Shown one piece after another: positions 18,199 to 27,168 of a stretch of 64,000 bases of DNA (position 1 is the first letter of the stretch; the number at the start of each line of letters is the position of its first letter). Source of the DNA: JALZKA01 sp963721645 (GTDB taxonomy: Bacteria; Actinomycetota; Thermoleophilia; Solirubrobacterales; 70-9); NCBI GenBank assembly GCA_963721645.1, contig CAVRJK010000002.1, forward strand, positions 1,178,001 to 1,242,000. The letters run 5' to 3'. The position numbers were made by a program, and so were the translations under genes. Below the pieces are notes generated by a model. It was not told where the DNA came from and did not search any database. It saw nothing but the letters and a program-made list of their open reading frames with translations.

Positions 18199-20460
18199 TC
18201 AGGCCGCCGGAGCCGCTTCGACTTCGACGGGGATGCCATTCAGGACTGCGTTGCCGCTGGGGACATCCACCCCCGACTCGTCCGCCAGGAAGTTCGAGTT
18301 CACACCCGGGTGCGCTGCGGCCGTCGCCATCCGCACGCCTTCGACGTCATGGCCCCACCCGTGCGGCACGCTGACGACTCCCGGCATCATCTCATCAGAG
18401 ACCTCGACCGGGACCTCGATCTCGCCCGCCGCGGACCGGAGAATCGCCCTGGAACCGTCGGCCAGGCCGTAGCGTTCCGCGTCGAGCGGGTTGACGAGCG
18501 CGGTGCAGCGGTCCTTGCCCTTGACCAGGGCGTTCAGGTTGTGCATCCACGAGTTGTTCGAGCGAAGCTGGCGACGGCCGATCAGGACCATCTCGGGCCC
18601 GGAGCCGTTCCACGCCCCCTCGTCGAGGCGCCGGAGCAACCTCGGCATGTCGGCGGTGATCGCCTCGGGCGCGAGCTCGATCTTGCCCGAGCGGGTCCGA
18701 AGCACGTCGGGGAGGCGAGATTCGTGCGCGCCCAGGTCGATGCCGTGGGGCGCCTCCTCCAGGCGATCGAGGGTCAGGCCATCCGGTTCGGCGCCGAAGC
18801 CGTCTCCGTGGGCGCCCGTGCGGATCAGGAGGTCGAGCACGCGGTCGGCGCCGCGCCTGGGTTCGAGGTCGGTAAGGATCTCGCCCGCGTCGCGACCTTC
18901 GATCAGCCCGCCCGCGGTTCCGGTCTCCCGCCCGACGAGCGCGCCTGCGACGGCGTCGTCGATCGCCTCGGGGTCGCAGTCCGCACCCTGTCCGGTGACG
19001 ATTCCCGTAAGTCGCAGGAAGATCTCGGACTCCTCGATCAGACCCTCGTCACGCTCGAGTAGCGCCGGTGAATAGTTGGCCACGTTCCGAGCGGCGAACT
19101 GGTAGAGCGCCAGGTCGTAGTGCGATCGGGCCAGCGGGTCGGGCGACGGGAGGATGACGTCGGCATGGCGGGTGGTCTCGTTCAAGTAGATGTCGACGGC
19201 GACCATGAAATCGAGCCCCTCGACCGCCTTCGCAAGGCGCGCCGCGTTCGGCGTGGAGGCAAGTGGGTTGCCCGCGACCGTCACCAGCGCCCGCACCTGG
19301 CCCTCGCCCGGGGTGTCGATCTCCTCCGCCAAGGCCGAAGCGGGAAGCTCGCCGAGGACCTCCGGCAGTCCTCGCACGCGGCTGCCCCATCGCCCCGAGA
19401 CAACTCCCCTTCCCTTGCCGGCGAGGCCGACCGAGTTGCGCTGCGCCGCTGCAGCCTTGGTGAACATCGCCCCGCCGGGTTTGTCGAAGCTGCCCGAGAT
19501 CACGTTCAGGACGTCCACGAGCCAACTCGAAAGCGTCCCGAACTCCTGCGCTGTCGTCCCGAGCCGACCGTAGACGGCCGCGCGCTCGGCCGCAGCCAGC
19601 TCACGGGCCATTCGCCTCAACTCAAGGGCCGGTATGCCGCAGGCGTCCTCGACCCGCTCGGGCTCAAAGCCCGCGGTCAACTCTTGAACGTCGCCCAGGC
19701 CTTCGCATAGCTCCGAGATCTCGCCCGGATCGGCGAGGCCCTCGGAAAACAGGACCGAGACGAGCGCGGACAGCGCGAGCGCGTCTGTTCCGGGACGGAT
19801 GAAGTGGTGCTCATCGGCGTGCTCGGCCGTCCGGGTACGACGCGGATCGATCACGACCACCTTTCCGCCACGCTCGCGGATGCGGCGGATACGGCCGCGC
19901 ATGTCGGGCGCGGTAAGGAGGCTTCCGTTCGAGACCAGCGGGTTTGCGCCCCAGATCATCAGGTAATCGGAGCGGTCGACGTCGGGCACGGGGATTGAGG
20001 ACCAGTGGCCGAACATGTGCCCTGCCGAGAAGTGCTTCGGCATCTGATCCACGGATGACGCCGAATAGACGTTCTTCGAACCGAGGGCCCGCAAAAACAC
20101 CTGGAGGTAGACCATCGCCGAAAGGTTGTGGGCGTTCGGGTTCCCGGCGTACACGGCAACAACGTCGCGGCCGTGCTCGTTCAGAAGGGGTGCCAGGCCG
20201 GCTTCAACTGCGGCAAACGCCTCCTCCCAGGTCGCCTCCCGAAGCTCTCCGTCCCGGCGCACGAGGGGCGCGCGAAGGCGGTCGGGGTCTTCCCGGAGCT
20301 CCTTGAGCCCGAACGCCTTGGGGCAGATGAACCCTTCGGAGAGAACGTCCTCGGCATCGCCGCGGATCGACTCGACCTCGCCCGCCTCGGAGATCTCGAC
20401 TCGGAGTCCGCAGGTCGCCTCGCAGAAAGGGCACGTGCGGAAGTGCGTCGAGGCTTCCAC
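18199..20460 (-). CDS. Molybdopterin-dependent oxidoreductase (formate dehydrogenase/nitrate reductase-like)
   Basis: The N-terminus has a [4Fe-4S] motif, Cys10, Cys13 and Cys17 in FRTCPFCEATCGL and a fourth Cys46 in FICPKA. Next come Mo-bis-MGD domains (MIWGANPLVSNGSLLTAPDMRG, VVVIDPRRT, AVDIYLNETTRHADVILPS) and a C-terminal dinucleotide-binding barrel (LVNPLDAERYGLADGSRAIL). The GTG at 20460 (VEASTHFRTCPFC) gives 753 residues. No Tat signal is seen, so it is probably cytoplasmic. No other subunit is adjacent. The substrate cannot be deduced; the DMSO-reductase superfamily is certain. It follows the minor-pilin PilX-like gene by 29 nt and may read through from that operon. Confidence 0.85.
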   Translation of the reverse strand: MEASTHFRTCPFCEATCGLRVEISEAGEVESIRGDAEDVLSEGFICPKAFGLKELREDPDRLRAPLVRRDGELREATWEEAFAAVEAGLAPLLNEHGRDVVAVYAGNPNAHNLSAMVYLQVFLRALGSKNVYSASSVDQMPKHFSAGHMFGHWSSIPVPDVDRSDYLMIWGANPLVSNGSLLTAPDMRGRIRRIRERGGKVVVIDPRRTRTAEHADEHHFIRPGTDALALSALVSVLFSEGLADPGEISELCEGLGDVQELTAGFEPERVEDACGIPALELRRMARELAAAERAAVYGRLGTTAQEFGTLSSWLVDVLNVISGSFDKPGGAMFTKAAAAQRNSVGLAGKGRGVVSGRWGSRVRGLPEVLGELPASALAEEIDTPGEGQVRALVTVAGNPLASTPNAARLAKAVEGLDFMVAVDIYLNETTRHADVILPSPDPLARSHYDLALYQFAARNVANYSPALLERDEGLIEESEIFLRLTGIVTGQGADCDPEAIDDAVAGALVGRETGTAGGLIEGRDAGEILTDLEPRRGADRVLDLLIRTGAHGDGFGAEPDGLTLDRLEEAPHGIDLGAHESRLPDVLRTRSGKIELAPEAITADMPRLLRRLDEGAWNGSGPEMVLIGRRQLRSNNSWMHNLNALVKGKDRCTALVNPLDAERYGLADGSRAILRSAAGEIEVPVEVSDEMMPGVVSVPHGWGHDVEGVRMATAAAHPGVNSNFLADESGVDVPSGNAVLNGIPVEVEAAPAA

Positions 20461-20489
20461 CAGGCCACTGAGCCTACTCCCGCCAGGGG

Positions 20490-21122
20490 TCAGAGCGCAG
20501 GGCAGCCCGCGGCCGGATCCTCGCCGGGCTCCGGGTCGCGCGCGGTGCAAACTGCGTAAGAAACCCTGGACGTCGTCGAAGTCGCGGGCGCTTCGAGGTC
20601 GAACCGATACACGCCGGAGACCCGCTGGATTACGCCGTCGACCTCGCCGATCGAGATGATCTGACGCTCGATAACGCTGTGGCCGGCGCTCAGCACTCTG
20701 GCCCTGAGCTTGATGAAGTACTTGAACCGGGCGGGCGGCCCCAAGCCGTCGTCTGAGACATTCGAATCGAGTGCCTCCTCTTCCGTGGGCGTGCAGCTGG
20801 CAGCCGTCGTAAGCGACGCGCTCAGGGTGTTGCCGACCCCGACCTGGAGGCAGCCCGCCTCGGCTATCAGCGCGCTCACGGTCGACGGAGAAAGAACGTT
20901 GTCGATCTTCGATGCCAGGAGCATCTTGTCCATTCGGTAGGCGGCCGCGTCGAGCCCGGCATCCGCAGCCTGAAGCGCGCGCGACGAGGCCCGATCGCGC
21001 TCGGAGCGGTCCACGTTGTGGGTCGCGATCGCGACCGTGACCGCGCCGAAACCCAGCACGATGACGAGCACCGCGAGAACTACGGGAACGGCGTATCCGT
21101 CCTGCGAGCGGAGGCGATTCAT
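20490..21122 (-). CDS. PilX-like minor pilus component, triad C
   Basis: A short basic leader (MNRLRSQDG) precedes a prepilin-like hydrophobic helix (YAVPVVLAVLVIVLGFGAVTVAIA), then a helical segment (ASSRALQAADAGLDAAAYRM) typical of PilX_N proteins and a cysteine-containing globular C-terminus. Cleavage before Tyr after Gly is possible. The ATG overlaps the stop of the PilV-like gene (ATGA). It is the last gene of a three-gene minor-pilin unit headed by the promoter at 22829-22856. Confidence 0.75.
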   Translation of the reverse strand: MNRLRSQDGYAVPVVLAVLVIVLGFGAVTVAIATHNVDRSERDRASSRALQAADAGLDAAAYRMDKMLLASKIDNVLSPSTVSALIAEAGCLQVGVGNTLSASLTTAASCTPTEEEALDSNVSDDGLGPPARFKYFIKLRARVLSAGHSVIERQIISIGEVDGVIQRVSGVYRFDLEAPATSTTSRVSYAVCTARDPEPGEDPAAGCPAL

Positions 21123-22213
21123 CCGCCCAGTGCCTCCGCGTCGGGGTCGGCGATGATCGAGGTCGACCAGACGGGCTTGAACGGCCCCGACCCGTTCTCG
21201 GGTTCGACGACAACGGCAACGGTCACCCGCTTCGTGTTCTGGGTGTGATCGTCAGAGCTCAGCTCCCCGAGGGATGCCACGACGCCCTCCACGTCCCCCT
21301 GCCAGTCTTCGTTTCGAAACGCCGTGATCTGAGCGCGAGCCGTGCCGTAGAGAGTCGACGTGTTGACTGGGATCGTTGGGCAGACGACGGTGACGATCAC
21401 GACTCTGCAACTTGGAGCGTTATTGGCACTGAGGAGCGCCGCGTCCAACGTATCGAGCGCCGGCGTCAGGGCGTCGAGGGTCTCGTTGATCGCATCCAGA
21501 GTCTCGATGTCCGCGTCGCACGGATCGAGCTCGTCCAGGCCCGCGACCGCGGCGAGAAGCGCATTGAGCTGAGCCTGGAGCTCGGAGGTCGTCGCCTGCA
21601 GAGCCTGAAGATCGTTCTTGAATCCGGAGAGGAGCGGCAGGCCGAGAATGCCGCCGACAAGCTTTGAGAGCAGCGCGTCCGTGCGCGAATTGACCGAAGC
21701 CACCCTCGCGAGAAGCGCATCGATCCTGCCGTTGAACGCTGCCTTCAGCGAAGTGAGGTCCACGACCTGGCACTCGACGTCACGCCAGGAGACGAACCGG
21801 TAAACCGACACGGTGAACTGGGCGCCGCCGATGTCGACCAGTTCCGGTGGCGAGAAGGGCGCGATCCCAGCCCCCGGAGTCCTCACAAGCTCTTCGGTGC
21901 CGGCGTCCGACGTCTTGAACGCAGGGGCGCCGCCCGCCACGATCCGCTCCGCAGGATCGCCTTCCTGTCCCGACGAGAACCAGCTCTGACTGGCATCGGT
22001 CGCAAGCTCTTCGTAGGGGACGTCCCGCATTCGCTCGAGCTCGGAAGCGGCCTTGGACTGTGCAACCTGAAGGCGCTCTCCGGTACCAGACTCGCGCCGC
22101 GACGTGTCGAAGACGCTGATGCCGCCGAGGATCCCGATCACCAGGATCAGGCCGGCAACCGCGGCCTCGACGAGCGTGAAGCCCGATTCAGAGGAAAGAC
22201 GGGCCTTCAGCAT
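21119..22213 (-). CDS. PilV-like minor prepilin, triad C
   Basis: The class III leader MLKARLSSESG ends before FTLVEAAVAGLILVIGILGG, with Glu5 of the mature protein present, so it is cut and methylated by PilD. The 364-residue protein is long for a minor pilin and has a helical, coiled-coil-like insert (about residues 150-240: LKAAFNGRIDALLARVASVN, LQALQATTSELQAQLNALLA). Its ATG overlaps the previous gene's stop by 7 nt. Part of triad C. Confidence 0.78.
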   Translation of the reverse strand: MLKARLSSESGFTLVEAAVAGLILVIGILGGISVFDTSRRESGTGERLQVAQSKAASELERMRDVPYEELATDASQSWFSSGQEGDPAERIVAGGAPAFKTSDAGTEELVRTPGAGIAPFSPPELVDIGGAQFTVSVYRFVSWRDVECQVVDLTSLKAAFNGRIDALLARVASVNSRTDALLSKLVGGILGLPLLSGFKNDLQALQATTSELQAQLNALLAAVAGLDELDPCDADIETLDAINETLDALTPALDTLDAALLSANNAPSCRVVIVTVVCPTIPVNTSTLYGTARAQITAFRNEDWQGDVEGVVASLGELSSDDHTQNTKRVTVAVVVEPENGSGPFKPVWSTSIIADPDAEALGG

Positions 22214-22819
22214 GGCGGATTGAGCACCCCCACCGCGGGCGACGCTACGCAGTTCCTGGGCTTGACCGTCGCGAGCAGGCTCAGCGGGCGATCGGGGTCG
22301 GCATCGGAGGTCGTGTCCCTGATCTCGACATCGAGCCTGATCTCCAGCGCTCCGTTCTCAGACGTCGTGCCGGTCAGGTCTGAGCCGAGCACCTTGGCAA
22401 AGGCCTCGCCGTTGGTGACGCCCTCCACGAGCGTCTCCGAAGCACCGCTTGAAATGTCGGTACGTGTGCAACTGCCGCTCCCTTCGGCGACCGCGCACCC
22501 GAACCGGATGTTCGAGACGGAGCCGTCGGCGTTCCAGACCGAGGCTTCCACCGTGGCGGCGTCCACCAGCCTGACGGAGACTGCGTCCCTGTAGCTCGGT
22601 GGTCATCGAGTTCAGCGCGTTCCTCGCGCGGTCCGTTGCGGTGACGCGTCCCTCCTGATTGCCCCACTGGTGCACGCTGATCACCACGAACGTGAGCCCA
22701 GCGGCAGTGATGATCGCCGTGACGAGAGCCGCCACGGAAAGCTCGGGGATGGTGAAGCCCCCCTCGCACGCCAAACGTCTCCTGGCAGCCTGAACGGCCG
22801 CCGCGAACCTCGGTCTCAT
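22207..22819 (-). CDS. PilW-like minor prepilin, triad C, frameshifted
   Basis: The leader (RRRLACEGG) and mature N-terminus FTIPELSVAALVTAIITAAG, with Glu5, mark a prepilin. The frame breaks near 22595: MTTELQ in one frame, RDAVSVRLVDAATVEASVWN in the next; one extra base explains it. The rejoined protein has about 203 residues. The ATG at 22819 is 10 nt downstream of a sigma-28-like -10 element, so the mRNA is nearly leaderless. First gene of triad C. Confidence 0.75.
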
Positions 22820-22828
22820 CACGGTTAT

Positions 22829-22856
22829 CCATCGGCCTCGCGGAGGGTCCGCTTGA
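22829..22856 (-). promoter_or_regulatory. Sigma-28-type promoter for minor-pilin triad C
   Basis: Minus strand: TCAAG (22856-22852), 15-nt spacer, GCCGATGG (22836-22829). This fits the FliA/WhiG consensus TAAA-N15-GCCGATAA. It matches five other sites in front of pilus genes. Confidence 0.75.
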
Positions 22857-22902
22857 GCCTGAGGCACGTGTTTCGACGCCGTTTTGAGGGATCTTCAGGC
22901 TC

Positions 22903-24003
22903 TCAGCCGGTGATTCTGAACTCCTTGGGGGTCGAACTCAGGTTCCGAAGCCCCGCGTCCTCCACGACCACCAGATCTTCGATCCGCACGCCAAAGCGAT
23001 CAGGCACGTAGATGCCGGGCTCGACGGTTACGACGTCGCCCGCTGACAAAACGTCCTCTGAGGTCTTTCCGAGCCTCGGCGCCTCGTGGACCTCGAGGCC
23101 CACCCCGTGGCCGAGACCGTGGCCGTACAGGTCTCCCCGACCCGCCTCGACGATGGGGTCTCGCGAGACACGGTCGGCTTCGGCACCGCTCACGCCCGCC
23201 GCGATCGCGTCGAGCGACTGGGCCTGGGCGTCGCGCACGAGCTCGTATGTCTGGCTGGCTTCCTCAGTCACCTCGCCGGTGGCCCACGTGCGGGTCCCGT
23301 CAGAGCAGTAGCCGTCGATGCGAGCACCCATGTCGATCACGACGAGCTCGGCTTCGCCGATCACCCGATCGCCTGGTTCAGCATGAGGCAGTGCCCCATT
23401 GGGGCCCGATCCGACGATCGCCGAGAAGGACGGCTCCGATCCCAGCTCGCGCATCCGCCCTTCAGCCGACTGGGCGACCTCGCGCTCGGTCCTGCCCGCG
23501 AGCCCACGGTCGGCCAGCCACTCGAAGACTTCGTCCGCAAGCCGTGACGCCTCGGCGATGGCCTCGATCTCGGCGGGGTCCTTGATCCGTCTAAGCGTTT
23601 CGACCAGGCCCGTAGCGGGCACGAGGCTGGCCCCTTCGGGCATCGCCTCCTCGAGCTTTCTGAGCGAGGAGACGCTGGTGGAGTCCTCGTCGTAGCCGAC
23701 CCGGCCTTCGAACCGCTTTGCGATCTCCGCCACCAACCGGCCCTCGAGCGCCACGCGGTCGAACTCGCCCGCGACCTCGCTGGCAGCTCGCTGGGTGTAG
23801 CGAAAGTCGGTGAAGAACTCGCGCCGTTCGGCGCCCACGATCGCGAACCCGCTTGAGCCGGTGAAGCCCGTGAGCCAGCGAACGTTCGCGATCGCGTCCG
23901 GCCCGGAGTCGCCGGGCCGCACGAGGTCGCCGACGAAAAGGCAGTCCAGGTCCGCCTCTGCGGCAAGTGCTGCCAGGCGGTCCCCGCGCGAACCCGCGCT
24001 CAA
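22903..24003 (-). CDS. pepP: M24 family Xaa-Pro aminopeptidase
   Basis: The enzyme removes N-terminal residues preceding proline. The C-terminal pita-bread domain carries the five metal ligands: two Asp in VVIDMGARIDGYCSDGTRTW, His in GHGLGHGVGLEVHE, Glu in VTVEPGIYV and Glu in GVRIEDLVVV. The N-terminal creatinase-type domain contains FFTDFRYTQRA. A TTG start at 24003 overlapping the aroQ stop (TTGA) gives 366 residues, the family length; an upstream extension overlaps aroQ without conservation. The aroQ-pepP order is common, usually followed by efp, which here lies 12 kb away. Confidence 0.92.
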   Translation of the reverse strand: MSAGSRGDRLAALAAEADLDCLFVGDLVRPGDSGPDAIANVRWLTGFTGSSGFAIVGAERREFFTDFRYTQRAASEVAGEFDRVALEGRLVAEIAKRFEGRVGYDEDSTSVSSLRKLEEAMPEGASLVPATGLVETLRRIKDPAEIEAIAEASRLADEVFEWLADRGLAGRTEREVAQSAEGRMRELGSEPSFSAIVGSGPNGALPHAEPGDRVIGEAELVVIDMGARIDGYCSDGTRTWATGEVTEEASQTYELVRDAQAQSLDAIAAGVSGAEADRVSRDPIVEAGRGDLYGHGLGHGVGLEVHEAPRLGKTSEDVLSAGDVVTVEPGIYVPDRFGVRIEDLVVVEDAGLRNLSSTPKEFRITG

Positions 24004-24449
24004 GCGCCCAGCTCCTTGCCCAAGAGCCCCAGCGCCTCCCTGTAGCCCTCGGCACCCTTGCCCGAGATGGCGCCCAGGACGAGACCGTCGAAAACCGAGA
24101 AGTGGCGCCACTCCTCCCTCTTCATCACGTCGGACAGGTGCACCTCGACCGTCGGGACCGCCGCCAGTTCCAGCGCGTCGCGTATCGCCCAGCTGTAGTG
24201 CGTCCAGGAACCGGCGTTGACGATGAGTCCGTCGGCGGTCTCGGGCACCCGGTGGAGGTGCTCGATGAAATCGCCCTCGTGATTGGTTTGAAAGAAGCGC
24301 GCATTCAGCCCCGCTTCGCGCGCCCAGGTCTCGATCTTGCTTTCGAGCTCGGTCAGGCTGAGAGCGCCGTAATGCTCGGGGTCACGAGACGCGAGCATGT
24401 CGAGGTTGGCGCCGTGCATCACCTCGACCCTGTTGCGTGTCGTAGTCAC
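24000..24449 (-). CDS. aroQ: Type II 3-dehydroquinate dehydratase
   Basis: This enzyme catalyses step three of the shikimate pathway. The 149-residue protein keeps the type II fold landmarks: N-terminal HGANLDMLASRDPEHYG (loop Arg and catalytic Tyr), QTNHEGDFIEHLH, IVNAGSWTHYSWAIRDAL and VEVHLSDVMKREEWRHFS. Several normally invariant positions differ (NPGAYTH is NAGSWTH; HLSN is HLSD), so it is a divergent member. GTG start overlapping the aroKB stop (GTGA). Confidence 0.9.
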   Translation of the reverse strand: MTTTRNRVEVMHGANLDMLASRDPEHYGALSLTELESKIETWAREAGLNARFFQTNHEGDFIEHLHRVPETADGLIVNAGSWTHYSWAIRDALELAAVPTVEVHLSDVMKREEWRHFSVFDGLVLGAISGKGAEGYREALGLLGKELGA

Positions 24450-25984
24450 CTGAGTTCCTCCACGGCCGAGCGGACGATATCCGCGCCAAGGCGTGCACCG
24501 ATCGTGGGCTCACCCGGCCGCTCGATGAGCACGAAGGGAACGCCGTCGGCATCCGCCTTCTTGTCGCGCTCGATCGATGCCATGACGGCCTCCGTACCCA
24601 CCCCTTCGTCCAGCCGTGTAGGCAACTCGCCGCGAGTGAGAATCTCGCCCACTTCCTCGCGCAGGCTCTCGGCGCCGGACAACCTGAGCGCCGCCATCAG
24701 GCCCAGGGCCACGGCCTCGCCGTGGCGATAGCGCTCATAGCCGGAGGCGGCCTCGATCGCATGGCCGACCGTATGCCCGAGGTTCAGCACCTGGCGGCGG
24801 CCGGAGTCGCGCTCGTCTTCGGCGACGACGTCGATCTTTACCTGCGCGCAGTCGAACACAAGTCCCCCGAGCACTCGGGCGTCAAGCGTTTCGATCGAAC
24901 GGACGCGCTCCCAGAGCGAGCCGCCGGCGATCAATGCTGTCTTTACGACCTCGGCAAATCCCGCCGCAAGCTCCTCGGCCGGAAGCGTCTCGAGGGCTCC
25001 GGGCTCGGTCAGAACCGCGGTCGGCATGTGGTAGGCGCCCGCGTAGTTCTTGGCCTCCGGCAGGTCGACGCCGGTCTTTCCCCCGTAGGCAGAATCGACC
25101 TGCGCGACCAGTGTGGTCGGCGCCTGGATGACGGGTACGCCCCGCTGGTAGGTCGCGGCGCAAAAGCCGGCGAGGTCGCCTACGACTCCCCCGCCGAAAG
25201 CAAGGACGCCGTCGTCACGCCGTGCCCCGGCGGCGGCGAGTGCGCGCAGGACACGCTCTGTCTCGGCCATCGTCTTGGAGGCTTCGTCGCCTCCGGCCTC
25301 GATCGTCGCCTCGACGCTCGGCAGCCGCCCGCTTTGATGAGCGAGAGCGCCAGGGTCCGCAACGCAGAACCAGCGATCCGTCTCCGGCAACAGGCTCAGC
25401 GCTCCCTCGGCAACGATCGCCGGGTACTCGCCCGAGCTCGAACCGGCCCAGGCGAGGCGAGCGCCGTCGAGCGCCGCCGCCCCCTGAAGCCACGGCGCAG
25501 CCAGGCGAGCGACTCGCTCCCCACCGTCATTCAGGACAGCATCCGCGAGCCCCGCGTAGAGGGGATCGCGGTCGGCGAATCGCCGGGTGAAGGCGTCGCG
25601 ATCCCGGGCCAGCGGTCGATCCGTGCCCTGGCAGCGGACCCACGCCGCTTCCTCGGAGATCCGGCACCAGACGGTAAAGACACCCGCTAGCGCCTTGCGG
25701 ACCTTCTCCGACTCGATCGCGCCGCCGCCGAGCGAGACCAGGCCGCCGCGTTCGAGCACCTCCAGCGCCAGGCGCTCCTCGACCTCGCGAAAGCGCGCCT
25801 CTCCGTCGGTTTGAAAGATCTCGGCGACGGGCTTTCCCAGTTCGCGCTCCACCTCATGATCAACGTCGGTTGCCTCGGCCCCAAGGACCGAGGCAGCCCC
25901 CTTGGCCGCGCGGGTCTTGCCGGCCCCCATGAAGCCGATGAACGCGATCGTGGGCGTCTGGGCGTCGGCCCCTAGCGACGCCAT
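24446..25984 (-). CDS. aroKB: Bifunctional shikimate kinase / 3-dehydroquinate synthase
   Basis: Residues 1-165 are shikimate kinase (P-loop GFMGAGKTRAAKGAA, DVDHEVERELG, GGGAIES). Residues about 175-512 are 3-dehydroquinate synthase (GGGVVGDLAGFCAATYQRG, PTTLVAQVDSAYGGKTGVDL, LNLGHTVGHAIEA, HGEAVALG, the metal and substrate motifs). The fusion unites steps two and five of the chorismate pathway. The ATG at 25984 overlaps the aroC end by 13 nt. Length 512 residues equals the sum of the two enzymes, with no linker break. Confidence 0.93.
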   Translation of the reverse strand: MASLGADAQTPTIAFIGFMGAGKTRAAKGAASVLGAEATDVDHEVERELGKPVAEIFQTDGEARFREVEERLALEVLERGGLVSLGGGAIESEKVRKALAGVFTVWCRISEEAAWVRCQGTDRPLARDRDAFTRRFADRDPLYAGLADAVLNDGGERVARLAAPWLQGAAALDGARLAWAGSSSGEYPAIVAEGALSLLPETDRWFCVADPGALAHQSGRLPSVEATIEAGGDEASKTMAETERVLRALAAAGARRDDGVLAFGGGVVGDLAGFCAATYQRGVPVIQAPTTLVAQVDSAYGGKTGVDLPEAKNYAGAYHMPTAVLTEPGALETLPAEELAAGFAEVVKTALIAGGSLWERVRSIETLDARVLGGLVFDCAQVKIDVVAEDERDSGRRQVLNLGHTVGHAIEAASGYERYRHGEAVALGLMAALRLSGAESLREEVGEILTRGELPTRLDEGVGTEAVMASIERDKKADADGVPFVLIERPGEPTIGARLGADIVRSAVEELR

Positions 25985-27137
25985 CCGATGCGCTCCTCGT
26001 ACGCCTTGAGCGCGGCGAGGACGTCGGAGATGTGGTCGCCGCCGAACTTCTCGCGGTAGGCCCGAGCCAGGACGAGGGCAACCATCGCCTCGCCGACTAC
26101 GCCCGCGGCGGGCACGACCGTCGAGTCGGTCCGCTCGCGCATGGCCTGCGCCGGCTCCTTGGTCTCCGTGTCGACGGAGCGAAGCGGCTTCGTCAGGGTC
26201 GAGATCGGCTTGATCGCCCCCTTCACGACGAGGGTTTCGCCGTTCGTCATGCCGCCTTCGACGCCGCCGGCGCGATTCGTCTCGCGGTACCAGCCACGCT
26301 CCTCGGAGTAGAAGATCTCGTCGTGGGACTCCGATCCGGGAAGGCCCGCGACGTCCCACGCCTCACCGACGGCCACCCCTTTGACGGCCTGGATCGAAAC
26401 GATGGCCTGTGCGAGCCGCGAGTCGAGGCGCTCCTCCCAGCTCACGTGCGAGCCGAGGCCGGGCGTCAGACCGAAGGCGCGGACTTCGAAGACGCCGCCG
26501 AGGCTCTCGTTCTTCTTGCGGAGCGTGTTGATCTCCTCGATCATCGCGGCCTCGATGCCGGCGTCGAGCACGCGGACGGGCGACTCGTCCACGCCCTCGA
26601 AGTCCTCGAGCGCCAGCTCGCGCTCGGACTCGGAGACGACGGAGGCGATCTGAAGGACGTGGCTGCGGATCTCGACACCGAGCGCGCGCAGGAACTCCTT
26701 GGCGAGCGCCCCGCCGCAACGCGCGCGGCCGTCTCGCGGGCGCTCGCGCGCTCCAACACGTTGCGGACGTCGGTGAAACCGAACTTGTGGAGGCCGGCGA
26801 GATCGGCGTGACCGGGGCGCGGAAGATGCGATTCCTCGACCTCGGCGTCGACCGGCCAGGGGTTCATCCGCTCCTCCCAGTTCGGGTAGTCGCGGTTGGC
26901 GACGAGGACCGCGACCGGCCCCCCCAGGGTCTTGCCGTGCCTGACGCCGGAGCGGACCTCGACGGAGTCACGTTCGATCTTCATGCGGCCACCACGACCG
27001 TGACCGAGCTGGCGGCGAGCCATGTCGCGATCGATGCGCTCGCGGTCGAGCTCCAGCCCCGCGGGCAGCCCTTCGACGATCGTCACGAGACCAGGCCCGT
27101 GCGATTCCCCGGCAGTTGTGAAGCGAAACCCGGTCAC
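25972..27137 (-). CDS. aroC: Chorismate synthase, frameshifted
   Basis: Chorismate synthase makes chorismate from EPSP with reduced FMN. Signatures: GESHGPGLVTIVEGLPAGLE, RRQLGHGRGGRMKIE, GKTLGGPVAVLVANRDY, RPGHADLAG, RASARETAARVAAG in the first frame, and GLGSHVSWEERLDSRLAQAI, AGGVEGGMTNGE, PISTLTKPL and RTDSTVVPAAGVVGEAMVAL in the second. The frames are offset by a missing base near 26715 (GG_ GCG CTC, expected AAGALAKEFL). Without it the protein would have about 388 residues, the normal length. The start is a GTG. It begins the aroC-aroKB-aroQ-pepP operon, 31 nt after a minor pilin gene. Confidence 0.92.
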
Positions 27138-27168
27138 CGCCGAGAGACTATTCGGCGTTGCTCCCAGA

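Noticed and set aside
18199..21219. A 1006-residue molybdopterin protein
   Set aside because: The first 250 residues are the antisense/alternate frame of the minor-pilin gene; the oxidoreductase begins at its iron-sulfur motif near 20460.
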